From Atopobacter sp. AH10 (lineage in GTDB: Bacteria; Bacillota; Bacilli; Lactobacillales; Aerococcaceae): a DNA stretch of 64,000 nucleotides. Location: the NCBI RefSeq assembly GCF_003664595.1, contig NZ_QXPZ01000050.1, forward strand, positions 1 to 64,000. Reading direction: 5' to 3'. This document shows positions 17,177 to 27,447 of the stretch, in pieces; position 1 is the first letter of the stretch; every line of letters begins with the position of its first letter. Both the position numbers and the translations under genes were made by a program. Below the pieces are notes generated by a model, which did not search any database, had not been told where the DNA came from, and worked only from the letters and a program-made list of their open reading frames with translations.

Positions 17177-20008
17177 CTAGATCTTTTTTTCTAAAAGTGG
17201 TTTAAGATATTGACCGGTATAAGAAATAGCTGTCTTGGCTATTTCTTCTGGTGTGCCAGTCACAAGAACTTGACCTCCACCAGCACCACCTTCAGGCCCC
17301 ATATCAATCAAATAGTCGCAAGATTTGATCACATCCAAGTTATGTTCGATCACTAAAACCGTGTTTCCCGCATCGACTAAACGTTGAAGAACTGCTAAAA
17401 GCTGTTGAATATCTGCCATATGCAAACCAGTTGTTGGTTCATCTAATATATAAAAAGTGTTACCGGTTGCCACGCGTTGCAGTTCACTGGCTAATTTCAT
17501 CCGTTGCGCTTCTCCACCTGATAAAGTCGTTGCTGGTTGTCCTAAACGAATATAACCTAAACCAACATCCACAATAGTTTGTAATTTACGTTTGATCTTA
17601 GGAATATTCGCAAAGAAATCGAGAGCTTCTTCCACTGTCATTTCCAATACATCAGCAATACTTTTCCCTTTATAACTGACTTCCAAGGTTTCACTATTAT
17701 ACCGTTTACCATGACAAACTTCACAAGGCACATAAACATCTGGTAAAAAATGCATTTCAATCTTCAAAATCCCGTCGCCTTTACAGGTTTCACAACGGCC
17801 ACCTTTAAGATTAAAGCTAAAGCGTCCCTTTCCATATCCTCTGACTTTAGCTTCATTCGTATGCGCGAATAAGTCACGGATATCATCAAAAACACTCGTA
17901 TAGGTCGCTGGATTAGATCGTGGTGTCCGTCCAATCGGGCTTTGGTCGATCGCAATCACCTTATCTAGGCTTTCATAACCCTTTATTGCCCGACATTTTC
18001 CTGGACGTTCACTGGTCTTGTAGAGCTTTCTCATTAAACTCTTTTTCAAAACTTCATTCACTAAAGAACTCTTTCCTGACCCAGACACACCAGTAACCCC
18101 TATAAATAAGCCCAAAGGAAATTCTACATCCACTTGTTTGAGATTATTTTCGCTAGCTCCCTCGATCTTTACTGCCCCTTTTTCAGGCTTTCGTCTTAAT
18201 AAAGGAACTGCTATGTGCTTCTTTCCGGATAAATATTGTCCCGTCAAGGATTTTTTGTTTTTGGCTACTTGGATAGGCGTACCAGCTGCTACCACTTGCC
18301 CTCCATGTTCGCCAGCTCCAGGCCCTATATCGATCAAATAATCTGCCTGCCTCATCGTATCTTCATCATGTTCTACCACAATTAAGGTGTTCCCCAAATC
18401 CCTCATTTGTTTTAAAGAGGCAATCAAGCGATCGTTATCTCTTTGATGAAGTCCTATAGAAGGTTCATCCAAAATATACAAAACTCCACTCAAATTAGAG
18501 CCAATTTGAGTAGCTAAGCGAATGCGTTGCGCTTCCCCACCAGACAAAGAGCCTGCCACCCTACTCAATGTTAAATAACCCAAGCCTACATTTTCTAAAA
18601 AGCTCAGCCGATCTAGCAATTCTTTTTGAATAGGTCCTGCTATTTCTTTATCTTTATTTTCTTTAAACTTTAGCCCTCGAACAAAAGTCAAAAGATCTGT
18701 TACCGCCATATCAGAAACTTCCCCAATATGTTTGCCTTCGACTTTTACCGCTAAAGCTTTTTCATTCAGCCGATAGCCATGACAAGTTGGACAAGTCAAT
18801 TGAGTCATATATTGACTCATCAGCTCTCGTGTAAATGAAGAATGCGTTTCATGATAGCGTCGATTCACATTGACCAATACACCTTCGAAATCAATTTCCT
18901 TTTGTGTCCTTTTCCCAAAGTCATTAGTGAAATCAAAGGTAAAATAAAAGTCTGGACGGCCATATAATAACCAATTCTGTTGCTTTTTAGGCAATTGATT
19001 AAAAGGGGTATCCAGATCAATCCCTGTAGCTTTTGCAAATTGCTGTAAGAGCTCCGGATAGTAACGTGAAGAAATCGATCGCCAAGGCACAAAAACTTGC
19101 TCTCTTATCGTAAGATTTGAATCAGGAATAACTAAATCTACATCCACTTCTAACTTAGCCCCTAAACCGTCACAATCTGGGCAAGAACCAAAAGGAGCAT
19201 TAAAAGAAAAAAGACGTGGCTCCAAATCCCCTATACTGAAGCCACACTCTGGGCAAGAATAATGCTCACTAAAGACAAGGGTTTCTCCCTTTTCAAGCAA
19301 AACTTCTGCACGACCTTCAGCCAAATGAAGCGTATTTTCCAAGGAATCAAACAAGCGAGACCTAGATGAAGGCTTGATAGCAATGCGGTCAACTACCACA
19401 CTGATATCATGCTTTTTATTTTTATCTAATTCAGGGACTTCAGACAGTTCAAAAATTTCGCCATCCACAGCTACACGGATATAACCTTCTTTTTTTACTT
19501 TTTCAATAATTTGCTTGTGTTGCCCCTTTTTCCCTCTAACAATAGGCGCCAACAATTGTATCCGAGTCCTCTCCTTCATCGCCATCAAGCGATCCACCAT
19601 TTGCTCCACACTTTGACTCGCAATCAAGTGCCCATCATTCGGACAAACAGCCTCCCCAACTCTAGCATAGAGTAAACGTAAAAAATCATTAATTTCCGTT
19701 ACCGTACCGACAGTAGAACGAGGATTATTACTAGTACTTTTTTGGTCGATAGCAATCGCAGGGCTTAAGCCTTCAATACTGTCCACATCAGGTTTATCCA
19801 TCTGCCCTAAAAATTGACGAGCATAAGTAGACAAGCTTTCCACATAACGCCGTTGCCCTTCTGCATACAAAGTATCAAAGGCCAAGGAGCTTTTACCAGA
19901 TCCAGATAAGCCAGTAACCACCACAAGCTTGTCTCTTGGAATACTTAAATCAATATTTTTTAAATTATGGGTTCGTGCACCATGTACCAGAATCTTCTCT
20001 TTCCCCAT
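17177..20008 (-). CDS. uvrA: Excinuclease ABC subunit A
   Basis: 943 aa, full length. DNA-damage recognition ATPase of nucleotide excision repair. Two ABC modules: Walker [14 protein letters not shown] (about residue 32) and [15 protein letters not shown]; signature [12 protein letters not shown] and [12 protein letters not shown]; zinc-finger cysteines SCPECG...SCPDCDG and CETCKGDG...PCEVCHG; Walker [13 protein letters not shown] and [15 protein letters not shown] at 20008 with GGAG upstream. uvrB is not in the window. Confidence 0.98.
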   Translation of the reverse strand: MGKEKILVHGARTHNLKNIDLSIPRDKLVVVTGLSGSGKSSLAFDTLYAEGQRRYVESLSTYARQFLGQMDKPDVDSIEGLSPAIAIDQKSTSNNPRSTVGTVTEINDFLRLLYARVGEAVCPNDGHLIASQSVEQMVDRLMAMKERTRIQLLAPIVRGKKGQHKQIIEKVKKEGYIRVAVDGEIFELSEVPELDKNKKHDISVVVDRIAIKPSSRSRLFDSLENTLHLAEGRAEVLLEKGETLVFSEHYSCPECGFSIGDLEPRLFSFNAPFGSCPDCDGLGAKLEVDVDLVIPDSNLTIREQVFVPWRSISSRYYPELLQQFAKATGIDLDTPFNQLPKKQQNWLLYGRPDFYFTFDFTNDFGKRTQKEIDFEGVLVNVNRRYHETHSSFTRELMSQYMTQLTCPTCHGYRLNEKALAVKVEGKHIGEVSDMAVTDLLTFVRGLKFKENKDKEIAGPIQKELLDRLSFLENVGLGYLTLSRVAGSLSGGEAQRIRLATQIGSNLSGVLYILDEPSIGLHQRDNDRLIASLKQMRDLGNTLIVVEHDEDTMRQADYLIDIGPGAGEHGGQVVAAGTPIQVAKNKKSLTGQYLSGKKHIAVPLLRRKPEKGAVKIEGASENNLKQVDVEFPLGLFIGVTGVSGSGKSSLVNEVLKKSLMRKLYKTSERPGKCRAIKGYESLDKVIAIDQSPIGRTPRSNPATYTSVFDDIRDLFAHTNEAKVRGYGKGRFSFNLKGGRCETCKGDGILKIEMHFLPDVYVPCEVCHGKRYNSETLEVSYKGKSIADVLEMTVEEALDFFANIPKIKRKLQTIVDVGLGYIRLGQPATTLSGGEAQRMKLASELQRVATGNTFYILDEPTTGLHMADIQQLLAVLQRLVDAGNTVLVIEHNLDVIKSCDYLIDMGPEGGAGGGQVLVTGTPEEIAKTAISYTGQYLKPLLEKKI

Positions 20009-20155
20009 AAGCTCCTGTCACTCCTATCTCACTCATCTTCTATCGTTTATTAAAGCGAATGTCTGTTCCCTTTTATTATATCATGTCCTTCAGATAGACG
20101 AAAGTCATCCACTTTTCAGCTGTCTCAAAACTAAAAAACAAGGTGCAATTCTTAT

Positions 20156-20285
20156 GAAACGGGGATGGGATAAAATTCATAAAGCAAGAAGAAAAGTGCG
20201 CCAATCAAGTTTTTCCCGACTTGATATGACACACTTTCTTATTTGGACTTACTTAATTATTGGGCTTTTGTCCCAGCCCCGCTTC
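20156..20285. repeat. Roughly 130-bp imperfect long inverted repeat
   Basis: The outer arms GAAACGGGGATGGGATAAAA (20156-20175) and TTTTGTCCCAGCCCCGCTTC (20266-20285) pair at 17 of 20 positions. Inside, AATCAAG with CTTGAT and the flanking AAGTGCGC/ACACTTT pair again around a TTTTTCCCGA loop. The whole stretch can fold into one long hairpin. The GGGGCTGGGACAAAA end resembles dispersed GGCTGGGAC repeats seen in Lactobacillales and staphylococci (from memory). The rest of the 20009-20407 gap holds the uvrA promoter region (20040-20095) and a weak AAAGAGCT/AGCTCTTT stem after ftsX. Confidence 0.65.
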
Positions 20286-20407
20286 AAAAGAATTTGCCAA
20301 CAAAAAATTGAATTAAGAATAAAAATGTGGGTCATAAAACTTGATAAAGAGCTACTAATTCCCTCGATCTCTTTTCAAAGATCCAGCTCTTTTTTAAAAG
20401 CTCTCAT

Positions 20408-21295
20408 TTATTTCTTCAAATAGCGTGAAATAGAAAAGAGCGAACCAAAAGACCCAATGACAACTCCAACAATAACCATGGCCAAACTAATCCAGACAAT
20501 ATGTGGATATGGAGGAATCAGCTTCAAAGACGTCCCTGCCATCTTGTCCATCCCATAACGATAAAGGATAGGATAGCCAATAATAAAGAGAGCAAGCGGT
20601 ATAATAGACCCTAGTAAGCCAATCAAGCCCCCCTCCAAGAAAAATGGCGCACGAATATAGGAATTTTTTGCCCCCACTAGACGCATGATATCAATTTCCA
20701 CTTGTCTTGCATAAATAGCTGTTCTGACCGTGTTGGAGATTAAGAAAATCGCAATGATTAAAAGTGCTCCTAAGACACCCATCCCGATTAAACGACCTGT
20801 TTTCACATAAGACAAGAACTGGGTGACGCTTTCTCCCCCATAGTTAACATCCACCACATAAGCTAACTTAGCGACTTCTTCAGCAACTTTTTTAGTCACT
20901 TGTGGGTCTGTCGTCTTAATGACTAAGGCATTGGATAAAGGATTAGAATCTTCCGTAAATATATTGAACTCCTGCCCTTGAGACTTGGTTAAATCTTTTA
21001 GTTCTTGTTCCTTCGTTCGATACTCCACAGACTTTACATGCGAAATTTTTTGGACAGATTCTTGTAATTTCTTTTCATCATCTGGATTAGCCGCTGGATC
21101 GATAAAAGCTTTAACCGTTACTTGTTCTTCAAGATGCATAGCGACATGATTCACATTCATCAAGAAGCTGGTCGCTAAACCAAACAAGATGAGGGTCAAG
21201 GTCACTGCCGTAATGGAAGCGACAGTTAGGAGGCTATTCCGCCTAAGCCCCTTAAAGGCATCCCTTATATGGCGAAGAAAATTTCTAACGAACAT
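20408..21295 (-). CDS. ftsX: Cell-division ABC transporter permease FtsX
   Basis: 295 aa from the ATG at 21295 (MFVRNFLRHIRDAFKGLRRN), which overlaps ftsE by 11 bases. Four membrane helices: one near the N-terminus (SLLTVASITAVTLTLILFGL), three in the C-terminal half (VLGALLIIAIFLISNTV; GLLGSIIPLALFIIGYPIL; IVWISLAMVIVGVVIGSFGS), with an extracellular loop of about 120 aa between. With FtsE it activates peptidoglycan hydrolases such as PcsB/CwlO from inside the cell. An in-frame extension to 21349 would lie inside ftsE and is rejected. Confidence 0.95.
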   Translation of the reverse strand: MFVRNFLRHIRDAFKGLRRNSLLTVASITAVTLTLILFGLATSFLMNVNHVAMHLEEQVTVKAFIDPAANPDDEKKLQESVQKISHVKSVEYRTKEQELKDLTKSQGQEFNIFTEDSNPLSNALVIKTTDPQVTKKVAEEVAKLAYVVDVNYGGESVTQFLSYVKTGRLIGMGVLGALLIIAIFLISNTVRTAIYARQVEIDIMRLVGAKNSYIRAPFFLEGGLIGLLGSIIPLALFIIGYPILYRYGMDKMAGTSLKLIPPYPHIVWISLAMVIVGVVIGSFGSLFSISRYLKK

Positions 21296-21980
21296 AAGCG
21301 TAGCCTCCTCGATTTTGGTCACGCACAATTTTGCCATTTTCAATAGCAATAACCCGATGACGCATATGATTCACAATTTGGCTATTATGAGTTGCCATTA
21401 ATATGGTTGTCCCTTGCTTGTTGATTTTTTCTAGAATTTGCATAATCTCAACTGAAGTTTCCGGATCCAAATTTCCTGTCGGTTCATCTGCAATCAAAAC
21501 TTTTGGCATATTGGCAATCGCACGAGCAATGGCTACCCTCTGTTGTTCTCCACCAGACAATTCATCTGGGAAACGATCTTTTTTGGCGGATAAGTGAACC
21601 AATTCCAAGACCTCATTCACTCGTTGCTTGATCTCTTTTGGACGTTTCCCCACAACTTCCATAGCATAAGCAACGTTTTCATAAACGGTCAACTTAGGTA
21701 AGAGTTTAAAATCTTGATAGATGACCCCAACAAACCTTCTTAAATAGGGAATATCTCTATTTTTTAGTCGAACAAGGTCAAAATCCCCGACTTTAATATA
21801 GCCCTTGCTCACTTTCTCCTCCCGATAAATCAATTTCGTAAAGGTAGATTTACCTGAACCACTCGGCCCTACAATATAGACAAATTCTCCAGCATCAACT
21901 TGAACAGAAATGCCTTTCAAGGCTGGGACTTCTCCCTCATAATATTTCGACACATCCATCATCTCTATGATGAGTCCCAT
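21285..21980 (-). CDS. ftsE: Cell-division ABC transporter ATPase FtsE
   Basis: 231 aa ABC ATPase, partner of FtsX. Walker A GPSGSGKSTFTKLI, signature LSGGEQQRVAIARAI, Walker B VLIADEPTGNLDPE, switch His in ATHNSQ. ATG at 21980 with GGGA upstream; ends inside the start of ftsX. prfB lies 73 bp upstream, the usual prfB-ftsE-ftsX order of Firmicutes. Confidence 0.96.
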   Translation of the reverse strand: MGLIIEMMDVSKYYEGEVPALKGISVQVDAGEFVYIVGPSGSGKSTFTKLIYREEKVSKGYIKVGDFDLVRLKNRDIPYLRRFVGVIYQDFKLLPKLTVYENVAYAMEVVGKRPKEIKQRVNEVLELVHLSAKKDRFPDELSGGEQQRVAIARAIANMPKVLIADEPTGNLDPETSVEIMQILEKINKQGTTILMATHNSQIVNHMRHRVIAIENGKIVRDQNRGGYAYVR

Positions 21981-22053
21981 ACACTTCCCTCTCTTCTTTT
22001 TTTATTTTCATTTACCTTAGACTCAGTATAGCATCTTTCCTAAAAACTTCTCC

Positions 22054-23176
22054 CTAAAGTGAATGATCCGAAACTTTCCCCATTCTCCACTTGAGATAAG
22101 CATCAATAAATCCATCTAAATCTCCATCCATCACATCGGATATCGAAGAAGTAGAATACTCAGTCCGTAAATCCTTCACTAAACTATAAGGATGGAAAAC
22201 ATAGTTACGAATCTGCGATCCCCAACCAATTTCCAGTTGTTCTCCACGAATAGAAGCCAACTCTTTTGCCTTTTCCTCTTCTTCCATTTGCAACAATTTA
22301 GCCTTTAAGAGTTGCATAGCTGTCTCCTTATTAGCAAATTGCGACCGTTGTGCCTGAGATTGCGTTACAATCCCTGTTGGTAAGTGGGTGATCCGTACAG
22401 CTGATGACGTTTTATTGATATGTTGCCCCCCAGCCCCAGAAGCTCGGTAGGTATCAATTTTTAGATCATCTGGTCTAATATCTACATTCACATCTTGTGA
22501 TAACTCTGGAACCACATCAACCGAGCAAAAAGAGGTATGCCGTTTACCTGCTGAATCAAACGGTGAAATACGAACTAAACGATGGACACCCTTTTCAGCT
22601 TTTAAATAACCGTAAGCATTATGCCCTTTCACCAAGAAAGTCGCACTCTTCAATCCGGCTTCTTCACCATTTTGGTAATCAATGAATTCCACTGAAAAAT
22701 CATGCTGCTCAGCCCATCTCCTATACATACGTAGGAGCATTTCGCCCCAATCTTGAGATTCTGTCCCACCAGCCCCAGGATGTATTTCCACGATAGCATT
22801 GGAAGAATCATGAGCTTCGTCTAAGAGCATATCTAATTCAAACCCTCTTAGCTCCTTTTCCAATACCCTAGAAGCTTTTTCTGCTTCTGCTAGTAATTCC
22901 TCATCTTCTTCCTCTTCCAAGAGCTCAATGCTATCTCTTAAATCTTCCACTTGACTCCCTAAGGATTCAAATTGGTGAAGAATAGCTTTTTGTTGGTTGC
23001 TTTTGCCAATGATTTCTCTGGCTTTTTGAGGATCATCCCAAAAATCATTTGCCATCATTTGATGATCCATCTCGGCGATATCCTCAGATAAACGGTCTAT
23101 GTCAAAGAGACCTCCTGAAGCTGTTCACTTGAGCAGCTGCTTTTTCATAGATTCGCCTTAAGTCACTTATTTCCAA
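22054..23176 (-). CDS. prfB: Peptide chain release factor 2, with programmed +1 frameshift
   Basis: Two frames joined. Frame 1 starts at a TTG (23176, GAGGAAG site upstream) and encodes about 24 residues, MEISDLRRIYEKAAAQVNSF then RRSL, ending CTT TGA. A +1 slip at CTTTGAC continues as DIDRLSEDIAEMDHQMM and onward, giving about 373 aa in all, normal for RF2. The catalytic GAGGQHINKTSSAVR motif is present. RF2 ends translation at UGA and UAA, and the in-frame UGA lets it tune its own level. Annotating only the downstream frame from 23070 would lose the N-terminus. Next to secA and ftsEX as in relatives. Confidence 0.95.
23101..23116 (-). promoter_or_regulatory. RF2 programmed frameshift site
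   Basis: On the minus strand: AGGAGG (internal Shine-Dalgarno-like, 23111-23116), three-base spacer, then the slippery CTTTGAC (23101-23107) containing the in-frame TGA. This is the textbook prfB arrangement. Confidence 0.95.
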
Positions 23177-23256
23177 TTAGGACACTTCCTCTCTAAAGAC
23201 TTGCACTAGGCTAAGTCCTTCCATACTATTTCTTAAAAGCACTCGTATAGATGGAA

Positions 23257-23290
23257 AAAGAAATGGGTGAACTTTAACAGCCCATTTCTT
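23257..23290 (-). terminator. Terminator of secA
   Basis: AGAAATGGG (23260-23268) pairs with CCCATTTCT (23281-23289); minus-strand reading ends CTTTTTCC. It lies just after the secA stop and before prfB, so prfB probably has its own promoter or relies on read-through. Confidence 0.8.
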
Positions 23291-23304
23291 CTCTCCTACT
23301 CTCT

Positions 23305-25698
23305 TTAATTACTGTGCGATGGGGTTACTGCTTCTCTTTTCAAATTACGACGAATTTGAGCTTTCATAATGATCCGTGTGACATCAAAATCGATCGCTGC
23401 AATCATTTCGTTAAAGCGTGTATACCCCTCTGTTTGATACTCTGTTAGAGGGTTTGTTTGAGCATATGCTCTCAAGCCAACCCCAGTCCGTAATTGATCC
23501 ATGTCATCGATATGGTCTGTCCATTTTTGATCCACCACTCGTAAAATGACTACTTTTTCGAACTCTAACAATTGTTCAGGACTAGCTAATTGCTCCTTCT
23601 TATCTTCATAAGTTGCCATAGCAAGTTTCCATAAAAGATCCTCAATATCACTTGGGTTCTTTCCATCTATTTCTGATTTGGAAAGTTCATCTTCTCTAGC
23701 AATACTTGCAATAGCAGCATCGTAAATGGCTCTGTAATTCCAATCCTTCTTATCGCCAATCGTATTATTAGCCACCATACGATGAATAGTACGTTTGATC
23801 ATTTGCATCGTGACCTTTTCCAAAGATTTCTCCTCAGTAATCACTTGTAGACGTTGACGATAAATCGTTTCCCGTTGTTCCCGCATCACTTCGTCATATT
23901 CCAAAACGTTCTTCCGGGTATCATAGTTATTCCCTTCTACCCGTTTTTGTGCAGATTCAACTTGTTTAGTAAAGAAGCGGTTTTGAATCACGATGTCCTC
24001 AGTTTCATCTTGACCCAATCTTTCCCACATAGCTTGGATCCGTTCAGAACCAAATCGGCGCATCAAATCATCTTCTAAGGACAGGTAAAATTGCGTTACA
24101 CCTGGATCTCCTTGACGTCCAGAACGTCCACGAAGCTGATTATCGATCCGACGCGATTCGTGCCGTTCAGTCCCAATAACACAAAGTCCTCCAAGTTCTT
24201 TCACGCCAGGCCCAAGCTTAATATCTGTCCCACGACCAGCCATGTTAGTAGCAATCGTTACAGCTCCTCTTTGACCTGCTCCAGTAATAATTTCCGCTTC
24301 CTTAAAGTGGTTCTTGGCATTCAAAACTTCGTGAGGAATTTTTTCCTTTGCCAACATGCGGGACAAAAGTTCAGAAGTTTCTACAGCTACTGTCCCGACA
24401 AGAATTGGTTGACCAAGAGCATGACGCTCCTTAATTTCTCGAACAACAGCTCTGAATTTTGACGTTAAGGAAGGATAGAGTAAGTCGTGTTGATCCTTCC
24501 GAATAACTGGTCGGTTGGTTGGAATGACGATGGTATTCATATTGTAAATTTCACGGAATTCTTCTTCTTCCGTCTTAGCTGTACCGGTCATTCCTGAAAG
24601 TTTCTTGTACATACGGAAGAAGTTTTGGAAGGTAATAGTCGCCATGGTTTTAGATTCGTTTTCGATTTTTACGCCTTCCTTGGCTTCAATCGCTTGGTGC
24701 AGACCGTCAGAATAACGGCGCCCTTCCATAATACGACCAGTAAATTGATCAACGATCTTCACTTCACCTTCATCGACCACATAGTCAATATCTTTAAGCA
24801 TGATATAGTTGGCTCGAAGAGCTTGATCAATATGGTGCGTTAATGCAGAGTTATCCACAGAGTACAAGTTTGGCGTACGGAAATTCCGTTCTGCCTTGGT
24901 GATCCCTTCATCGGTTAAACCAATTGTCTTAGAGGTGATATCGATCACATAGTCCACATCTTCTTTAAGACGTTTCACAAATAGATCTGCTTGTTTATAG
25001 AGTAAATTGGATTGTTCAGCTTGACCGGAAATGATCAACGGTGTTCTTGCCTCATCGATCAATATAGAGTCTACTTCATCGACGATAACAAAATTCAATG
25101 GGCGTTGAACCATTTGCTCTTTATAAACCACCATGTTGTCCCGCAAATAGTCAAAACCTAATTCGTTATTGGTAGAAAAAGTGATATCTGCTGCATAAGC
25201 TTCCCTTTTTTCAGGGGCAGACATACTATTCAAGTTTAATCCAACCGTTAAGCCAAGGAAACGATACAATTCCCCCATTTCCTCCGCATCACGAGATGAA
25301 AGATACTCATTAACAGTAACCACGTGTACACCTTCACCAGACAAAGCATTCAGGTAAACAGGCATCGTAGCTGTTAAAGTCTTCCCTTCCCCCGTTTTCA
25401 TTTCGGCAATATTCCCTCCATGGAGAACAATACCACCCATAATTTGCACTTTAAAAGGGAACAAGCCCAACACACGCCGTGCCCCTTCACGAGCTACCGC
25501 AAAGGCTTCCAGAAGAATATCATCTAACGTTTCTCCTTCTTTTAGACGTGTTCTAAATTCTCTTGTTTTTGCTTGTAATTCTTCATCAGTCAAAGCAGCA
25601 TATTGAGGCTCCAAAGCCATGATTTTATCCGCTGTTTTACTGATGCGTCTAAGTTCTTTTTTATCGTTTTCGATTAATCGTTTCAAAAAATTTGCCAT
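23305..25698 (-). CDS. secA: Protein translocase ATPase SecA
   Basis: 797 aa. It drives export of signal-peptide proteins through SecYEG. Walker [19 protein letters not shown]-like [16 protein letters not shown], second motor [12 protein letters not shown] and [11 protein letters not shown]. The C-terminus ends [13 protein letters not shown], without the Cys-rich zinc tail found in many SecA proteins; this is common in lactic acid bacteria. ATG at 25698. Upstream gene is hpf. Confidence 0.97.
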   Translation of the reverse strand: MANFLKRLIENDKKELRRISKTADKIMALEPQYAALTDEELQAKTREFRTRLKEGETLDDILLEAFAVAREGARRVLGLFPFKVQIMGGIVLHGGNIAEMKTGEGKTLTATMPVYLNALSGEGVHVVTVNEYLSSRDAEEMGELYRFLGLTVGLNLNSMSAPEKREAYAADITFSTNNELGFDYLRDNMVVYKEQMVQRPLNFVIVDEVDSILIDEARTPLIISGQAEQSNLLYKQADLFVKRLKEDVDYVIDITSKTIGLTDEGITKAERNFRTPNLYSVDNSALTHHIDQALRANYIMLKDIDYVVDEGEVKIVDQFTGRIMEGRRYSDGLHQAIEAKEGVKIENESKTMATITFQNFFRMYKKLSGMTGTAKTEEEEFREIYNMNTIVIPTNRPVIRKDQHDLLYPSLTSKFRAVVREIKERHALGQPILVGTVAVETSELLSRMLAKEKIPHEVLNAKNHFKEAEIITGAGQRGAVTIATNMAGRGTDIKLGPGVKELGGLCVIGTERHESRRIDNQLRGRSGRQGDPGVTQFYLSLEDDLMRRFGSERIQAMWERLGQDETEDIVIQNRFFTKQVESAQKRVEGNNYDTRKNVLEYDEVMREQRETIYRQRLQVITEEKSLEKVTMQMIKRTIHRMVANNTIGDKKDWNYRAIYDAAIASIAREDELSKSEIDGKNPSDIEDLLWKLAMATYEDKKEQLASPEQLLEFEKVVILRVVDQKWTDHIDDMDQLRTGVGLRAYAQTNPLTEYQTEGYTRFNEMIAAIDFDVTRIIMKAQIRRNLKREAVTPSHSN

Positions 25699-25853
25699 AC
25701 TAGCTCCTTCTCAATCGCCTATCTTTAAATAAAGCAACGAATCACAGTGTGGGCATTATCTAATTTAGCCATATCAAAATTATTCTAACATTAAGTTATG
25801 ACAAAATAAAGCCTTACAGTGGCGACAAAGCTCTTGTTTAGCTTAAAAAAGCA

Positions 25854-25897
25854 ATAAGAGCAGCGGGATGCCAGCTAAAGGGTTCCCACTGCTCTGC
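25854..25897 (-). terminator. Terminator of hpf
   Basis: AAGAGCAGCGGGA (25856-25868) pairs with TCCCACTGCTCT (25884-25895), one mismatch; minus-strand reading ends in ATTGCTTTTTT. Confidence 0.8.
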
Positions 25898-25949
25898 TCT
25901 TCATTTTCATCCGACTTCAAGGCTAGCTGATCGCTCTCTTTTCCGTCTC

Positions 25950-26510
25950 CTAGTTTTCTAGGTCATCCGTTTCAATCAAGCCATACTTTTTGTCTTTACG
26001 GCGGTAGACAATACTGATGCCACCAGTTTCAGCATCTTCATAAATGAAGAAGTCGTGACCTAACATATTCATTTGTAGCACAGCTTCTTCACTGTCCATA
26101 GGTTTCAAAGCAATGCGTTTCTTCCGAACAATTGAAATGCCGTCTCCTTCACGTTGAGCGACTTCTTCGTCATCTACCAACGGAACCGTCAAGTCAACTT
26201 GTTTTTCACGTGCTTTACGGTTAATACGTGTCTTGTATTTACGAACTTGACGTTCAAGTTTGTCTTCTACAAAATCAATGCTGGCATATAGATCTGGAGA
26301 GGTTTCTTCTGCTCTCAAGACTAAGAAAGAAAACGGAATGGTCACTTCTACCTTAGCTTGTTTATCCGCATATACTTTAAAATTAACGTGTGCGGTCACA
26401 TCAGGAGAATCTGTGAAATATTTTTCGAGCTTACTGAGCCGTTTGATGGCATAATTACGAATTGCCTCAGTGACTTCGATGTTTTCTCCACGCATATTAT
26501 ACTTGAACAT
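25950..26510 (-). CDS. hpf: Long-form ribosome hibernation promoting factor
   Basis: 186 aa. N-terminal S30AE domain (about residues 1-100: MFKYNMRGENIEVTEAIRN, INRKAREKQVDLT) that binds the ribosome near the decoding site, and a C-terminal dimerisation domain (about 125-186: IALKPMDSEEAVLQMNML, FFIYEDAETGGISIVYRRKDK). The long form makes 100S dimers in stationary phase. Length and domains are normal for Firmicutes. Between comFC and secA, the conserved position. Confidence 0.95.
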   Translation of the reverse strand: MFKYNMRGENIEVTEAIRNYAIKRLSKLEKYFTDSPDVTAHVNFKVYADKQAKVEVTIPFSFLVLRAEETSPDLYASIDFVEDKLERQVRKYKTRINRKAREKQVDLTVPLVDDEEVAQREGDGISIVRKKRIALKPMDSEEAVLQMNMLGHDFFIYEDAETGGISIVYRRKDKKYGLIETDDLEN

Positions 26511-26733
26511 AGTACCAATCTCCTTTCGCTGGTTGCCCAGTTTTAGATCCCGACTCTTTGGTATGAGTAAATAAGGGGATCCTTCACTATTATTATAAAA
26601 CTTTAAGAGATCATTTACAAACGTTTTCAGTTTTTCTTCCCTATATTATGTTTTTTCTCTCCCTTATTGACTTCATTTATATTTCTAGCAGCAAGATGTT
26701 CTTTTGCTTTTCTAACTGAAAGGCAAGTCTTTC

Positions 26734-27447
26734 TTAAGCTCTTGCCAAAACCCAAGCTGCTATCGATTGAAAGGCTCTATTTTCTAGCAATTCTAAGGCA
26801 TGGTGCATGGTAGCACCTGTCGTATAGACGTCATCGATTAATAATATACTTTTTCCTTGCCTATCGGAAATATCTTTTAACAAATCTTCATTCAATTGGA
26901 AAGGATTTTCTGAAGCCAAGCGTTCTTGTCGGCTTTTATAGGCCTGTTTCATTTGCCCATCTCCCATTTGCTTACTTTCTAACAAAGGGACATATGCTAA
27001 ACCTGCCTTTTCTAACAGATAGGCCACTGGGTTAAATCCCCTTTGCCTCTTTCTTTCTCTATTGGAAGGAATAGGTACAAAAATTTTATCCTTAAAAACT
27101 TTTAGTTCCTCTTTAAAGATAGGCGATAAGATGCGTTCAAACCGTACATCCCCCTTCATTTTCAATTGCAGTAAACTCTCTTTAATCATCCCTTCATAGC
27201 GATAGGCTGACCATACACGAAATTTGGGATCCACTCCCTTAGCCCTCCAGTTTAGGCAATCTGCACACAGCACTTTTTTATCCTTTCCTTTTTGACAAAC
27301 ATAACAAGAATCCCCTTTAAACCTTTCCTCTTCTATACTTTTCTGACACTCAAGGCATAGACAAGGCTGGCTAATCGGATAAAATGTCAGCCACTGCTCT
27401 AGGAGGAATCTCCTTTGAATCTTTTCATGACAAAGTAAACAAGTCAT
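26734..27447 (-). CDS. comFC: ComF-family phosphoribosyltransferase-like protein
   Basis: 237 aa. Starts with a zinc-finger-like part (TCLLCHEK, CLCLECQKSI, CYVCQKG, CADC) and ends with the phosphoribosyltransferase motif SILLIDDVYTTGATMHHALE. ComFC works with ComFA in uptake of single-stranded DNA during transformation. Its start overlaps comFA by 23 bases, so the two are co-translated. In the same conserved block as hpf and secA. Confidence 0.9.
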   Translation of the reverse strand: MTCLLCHEKIQRRFLLEQWLTFYPISQPCLCLECQKSIEEERFKGDSCYVCQKGKDKKVLCADCLNWRAKGVDPKFRVWSAYRYEGMIKESLLQLKMKGDVRFERILSPIFKEELKVFKDKIFVPIPSNRERKRQRGFNPVAYLLEKAGLAYVPLLESKQMGDGQMKQAYKSRQERLASENPFQLNEDLLKDISDRQGKSILLIDDVYTTGATMHHALELLENRAFQSIAAWVLARA

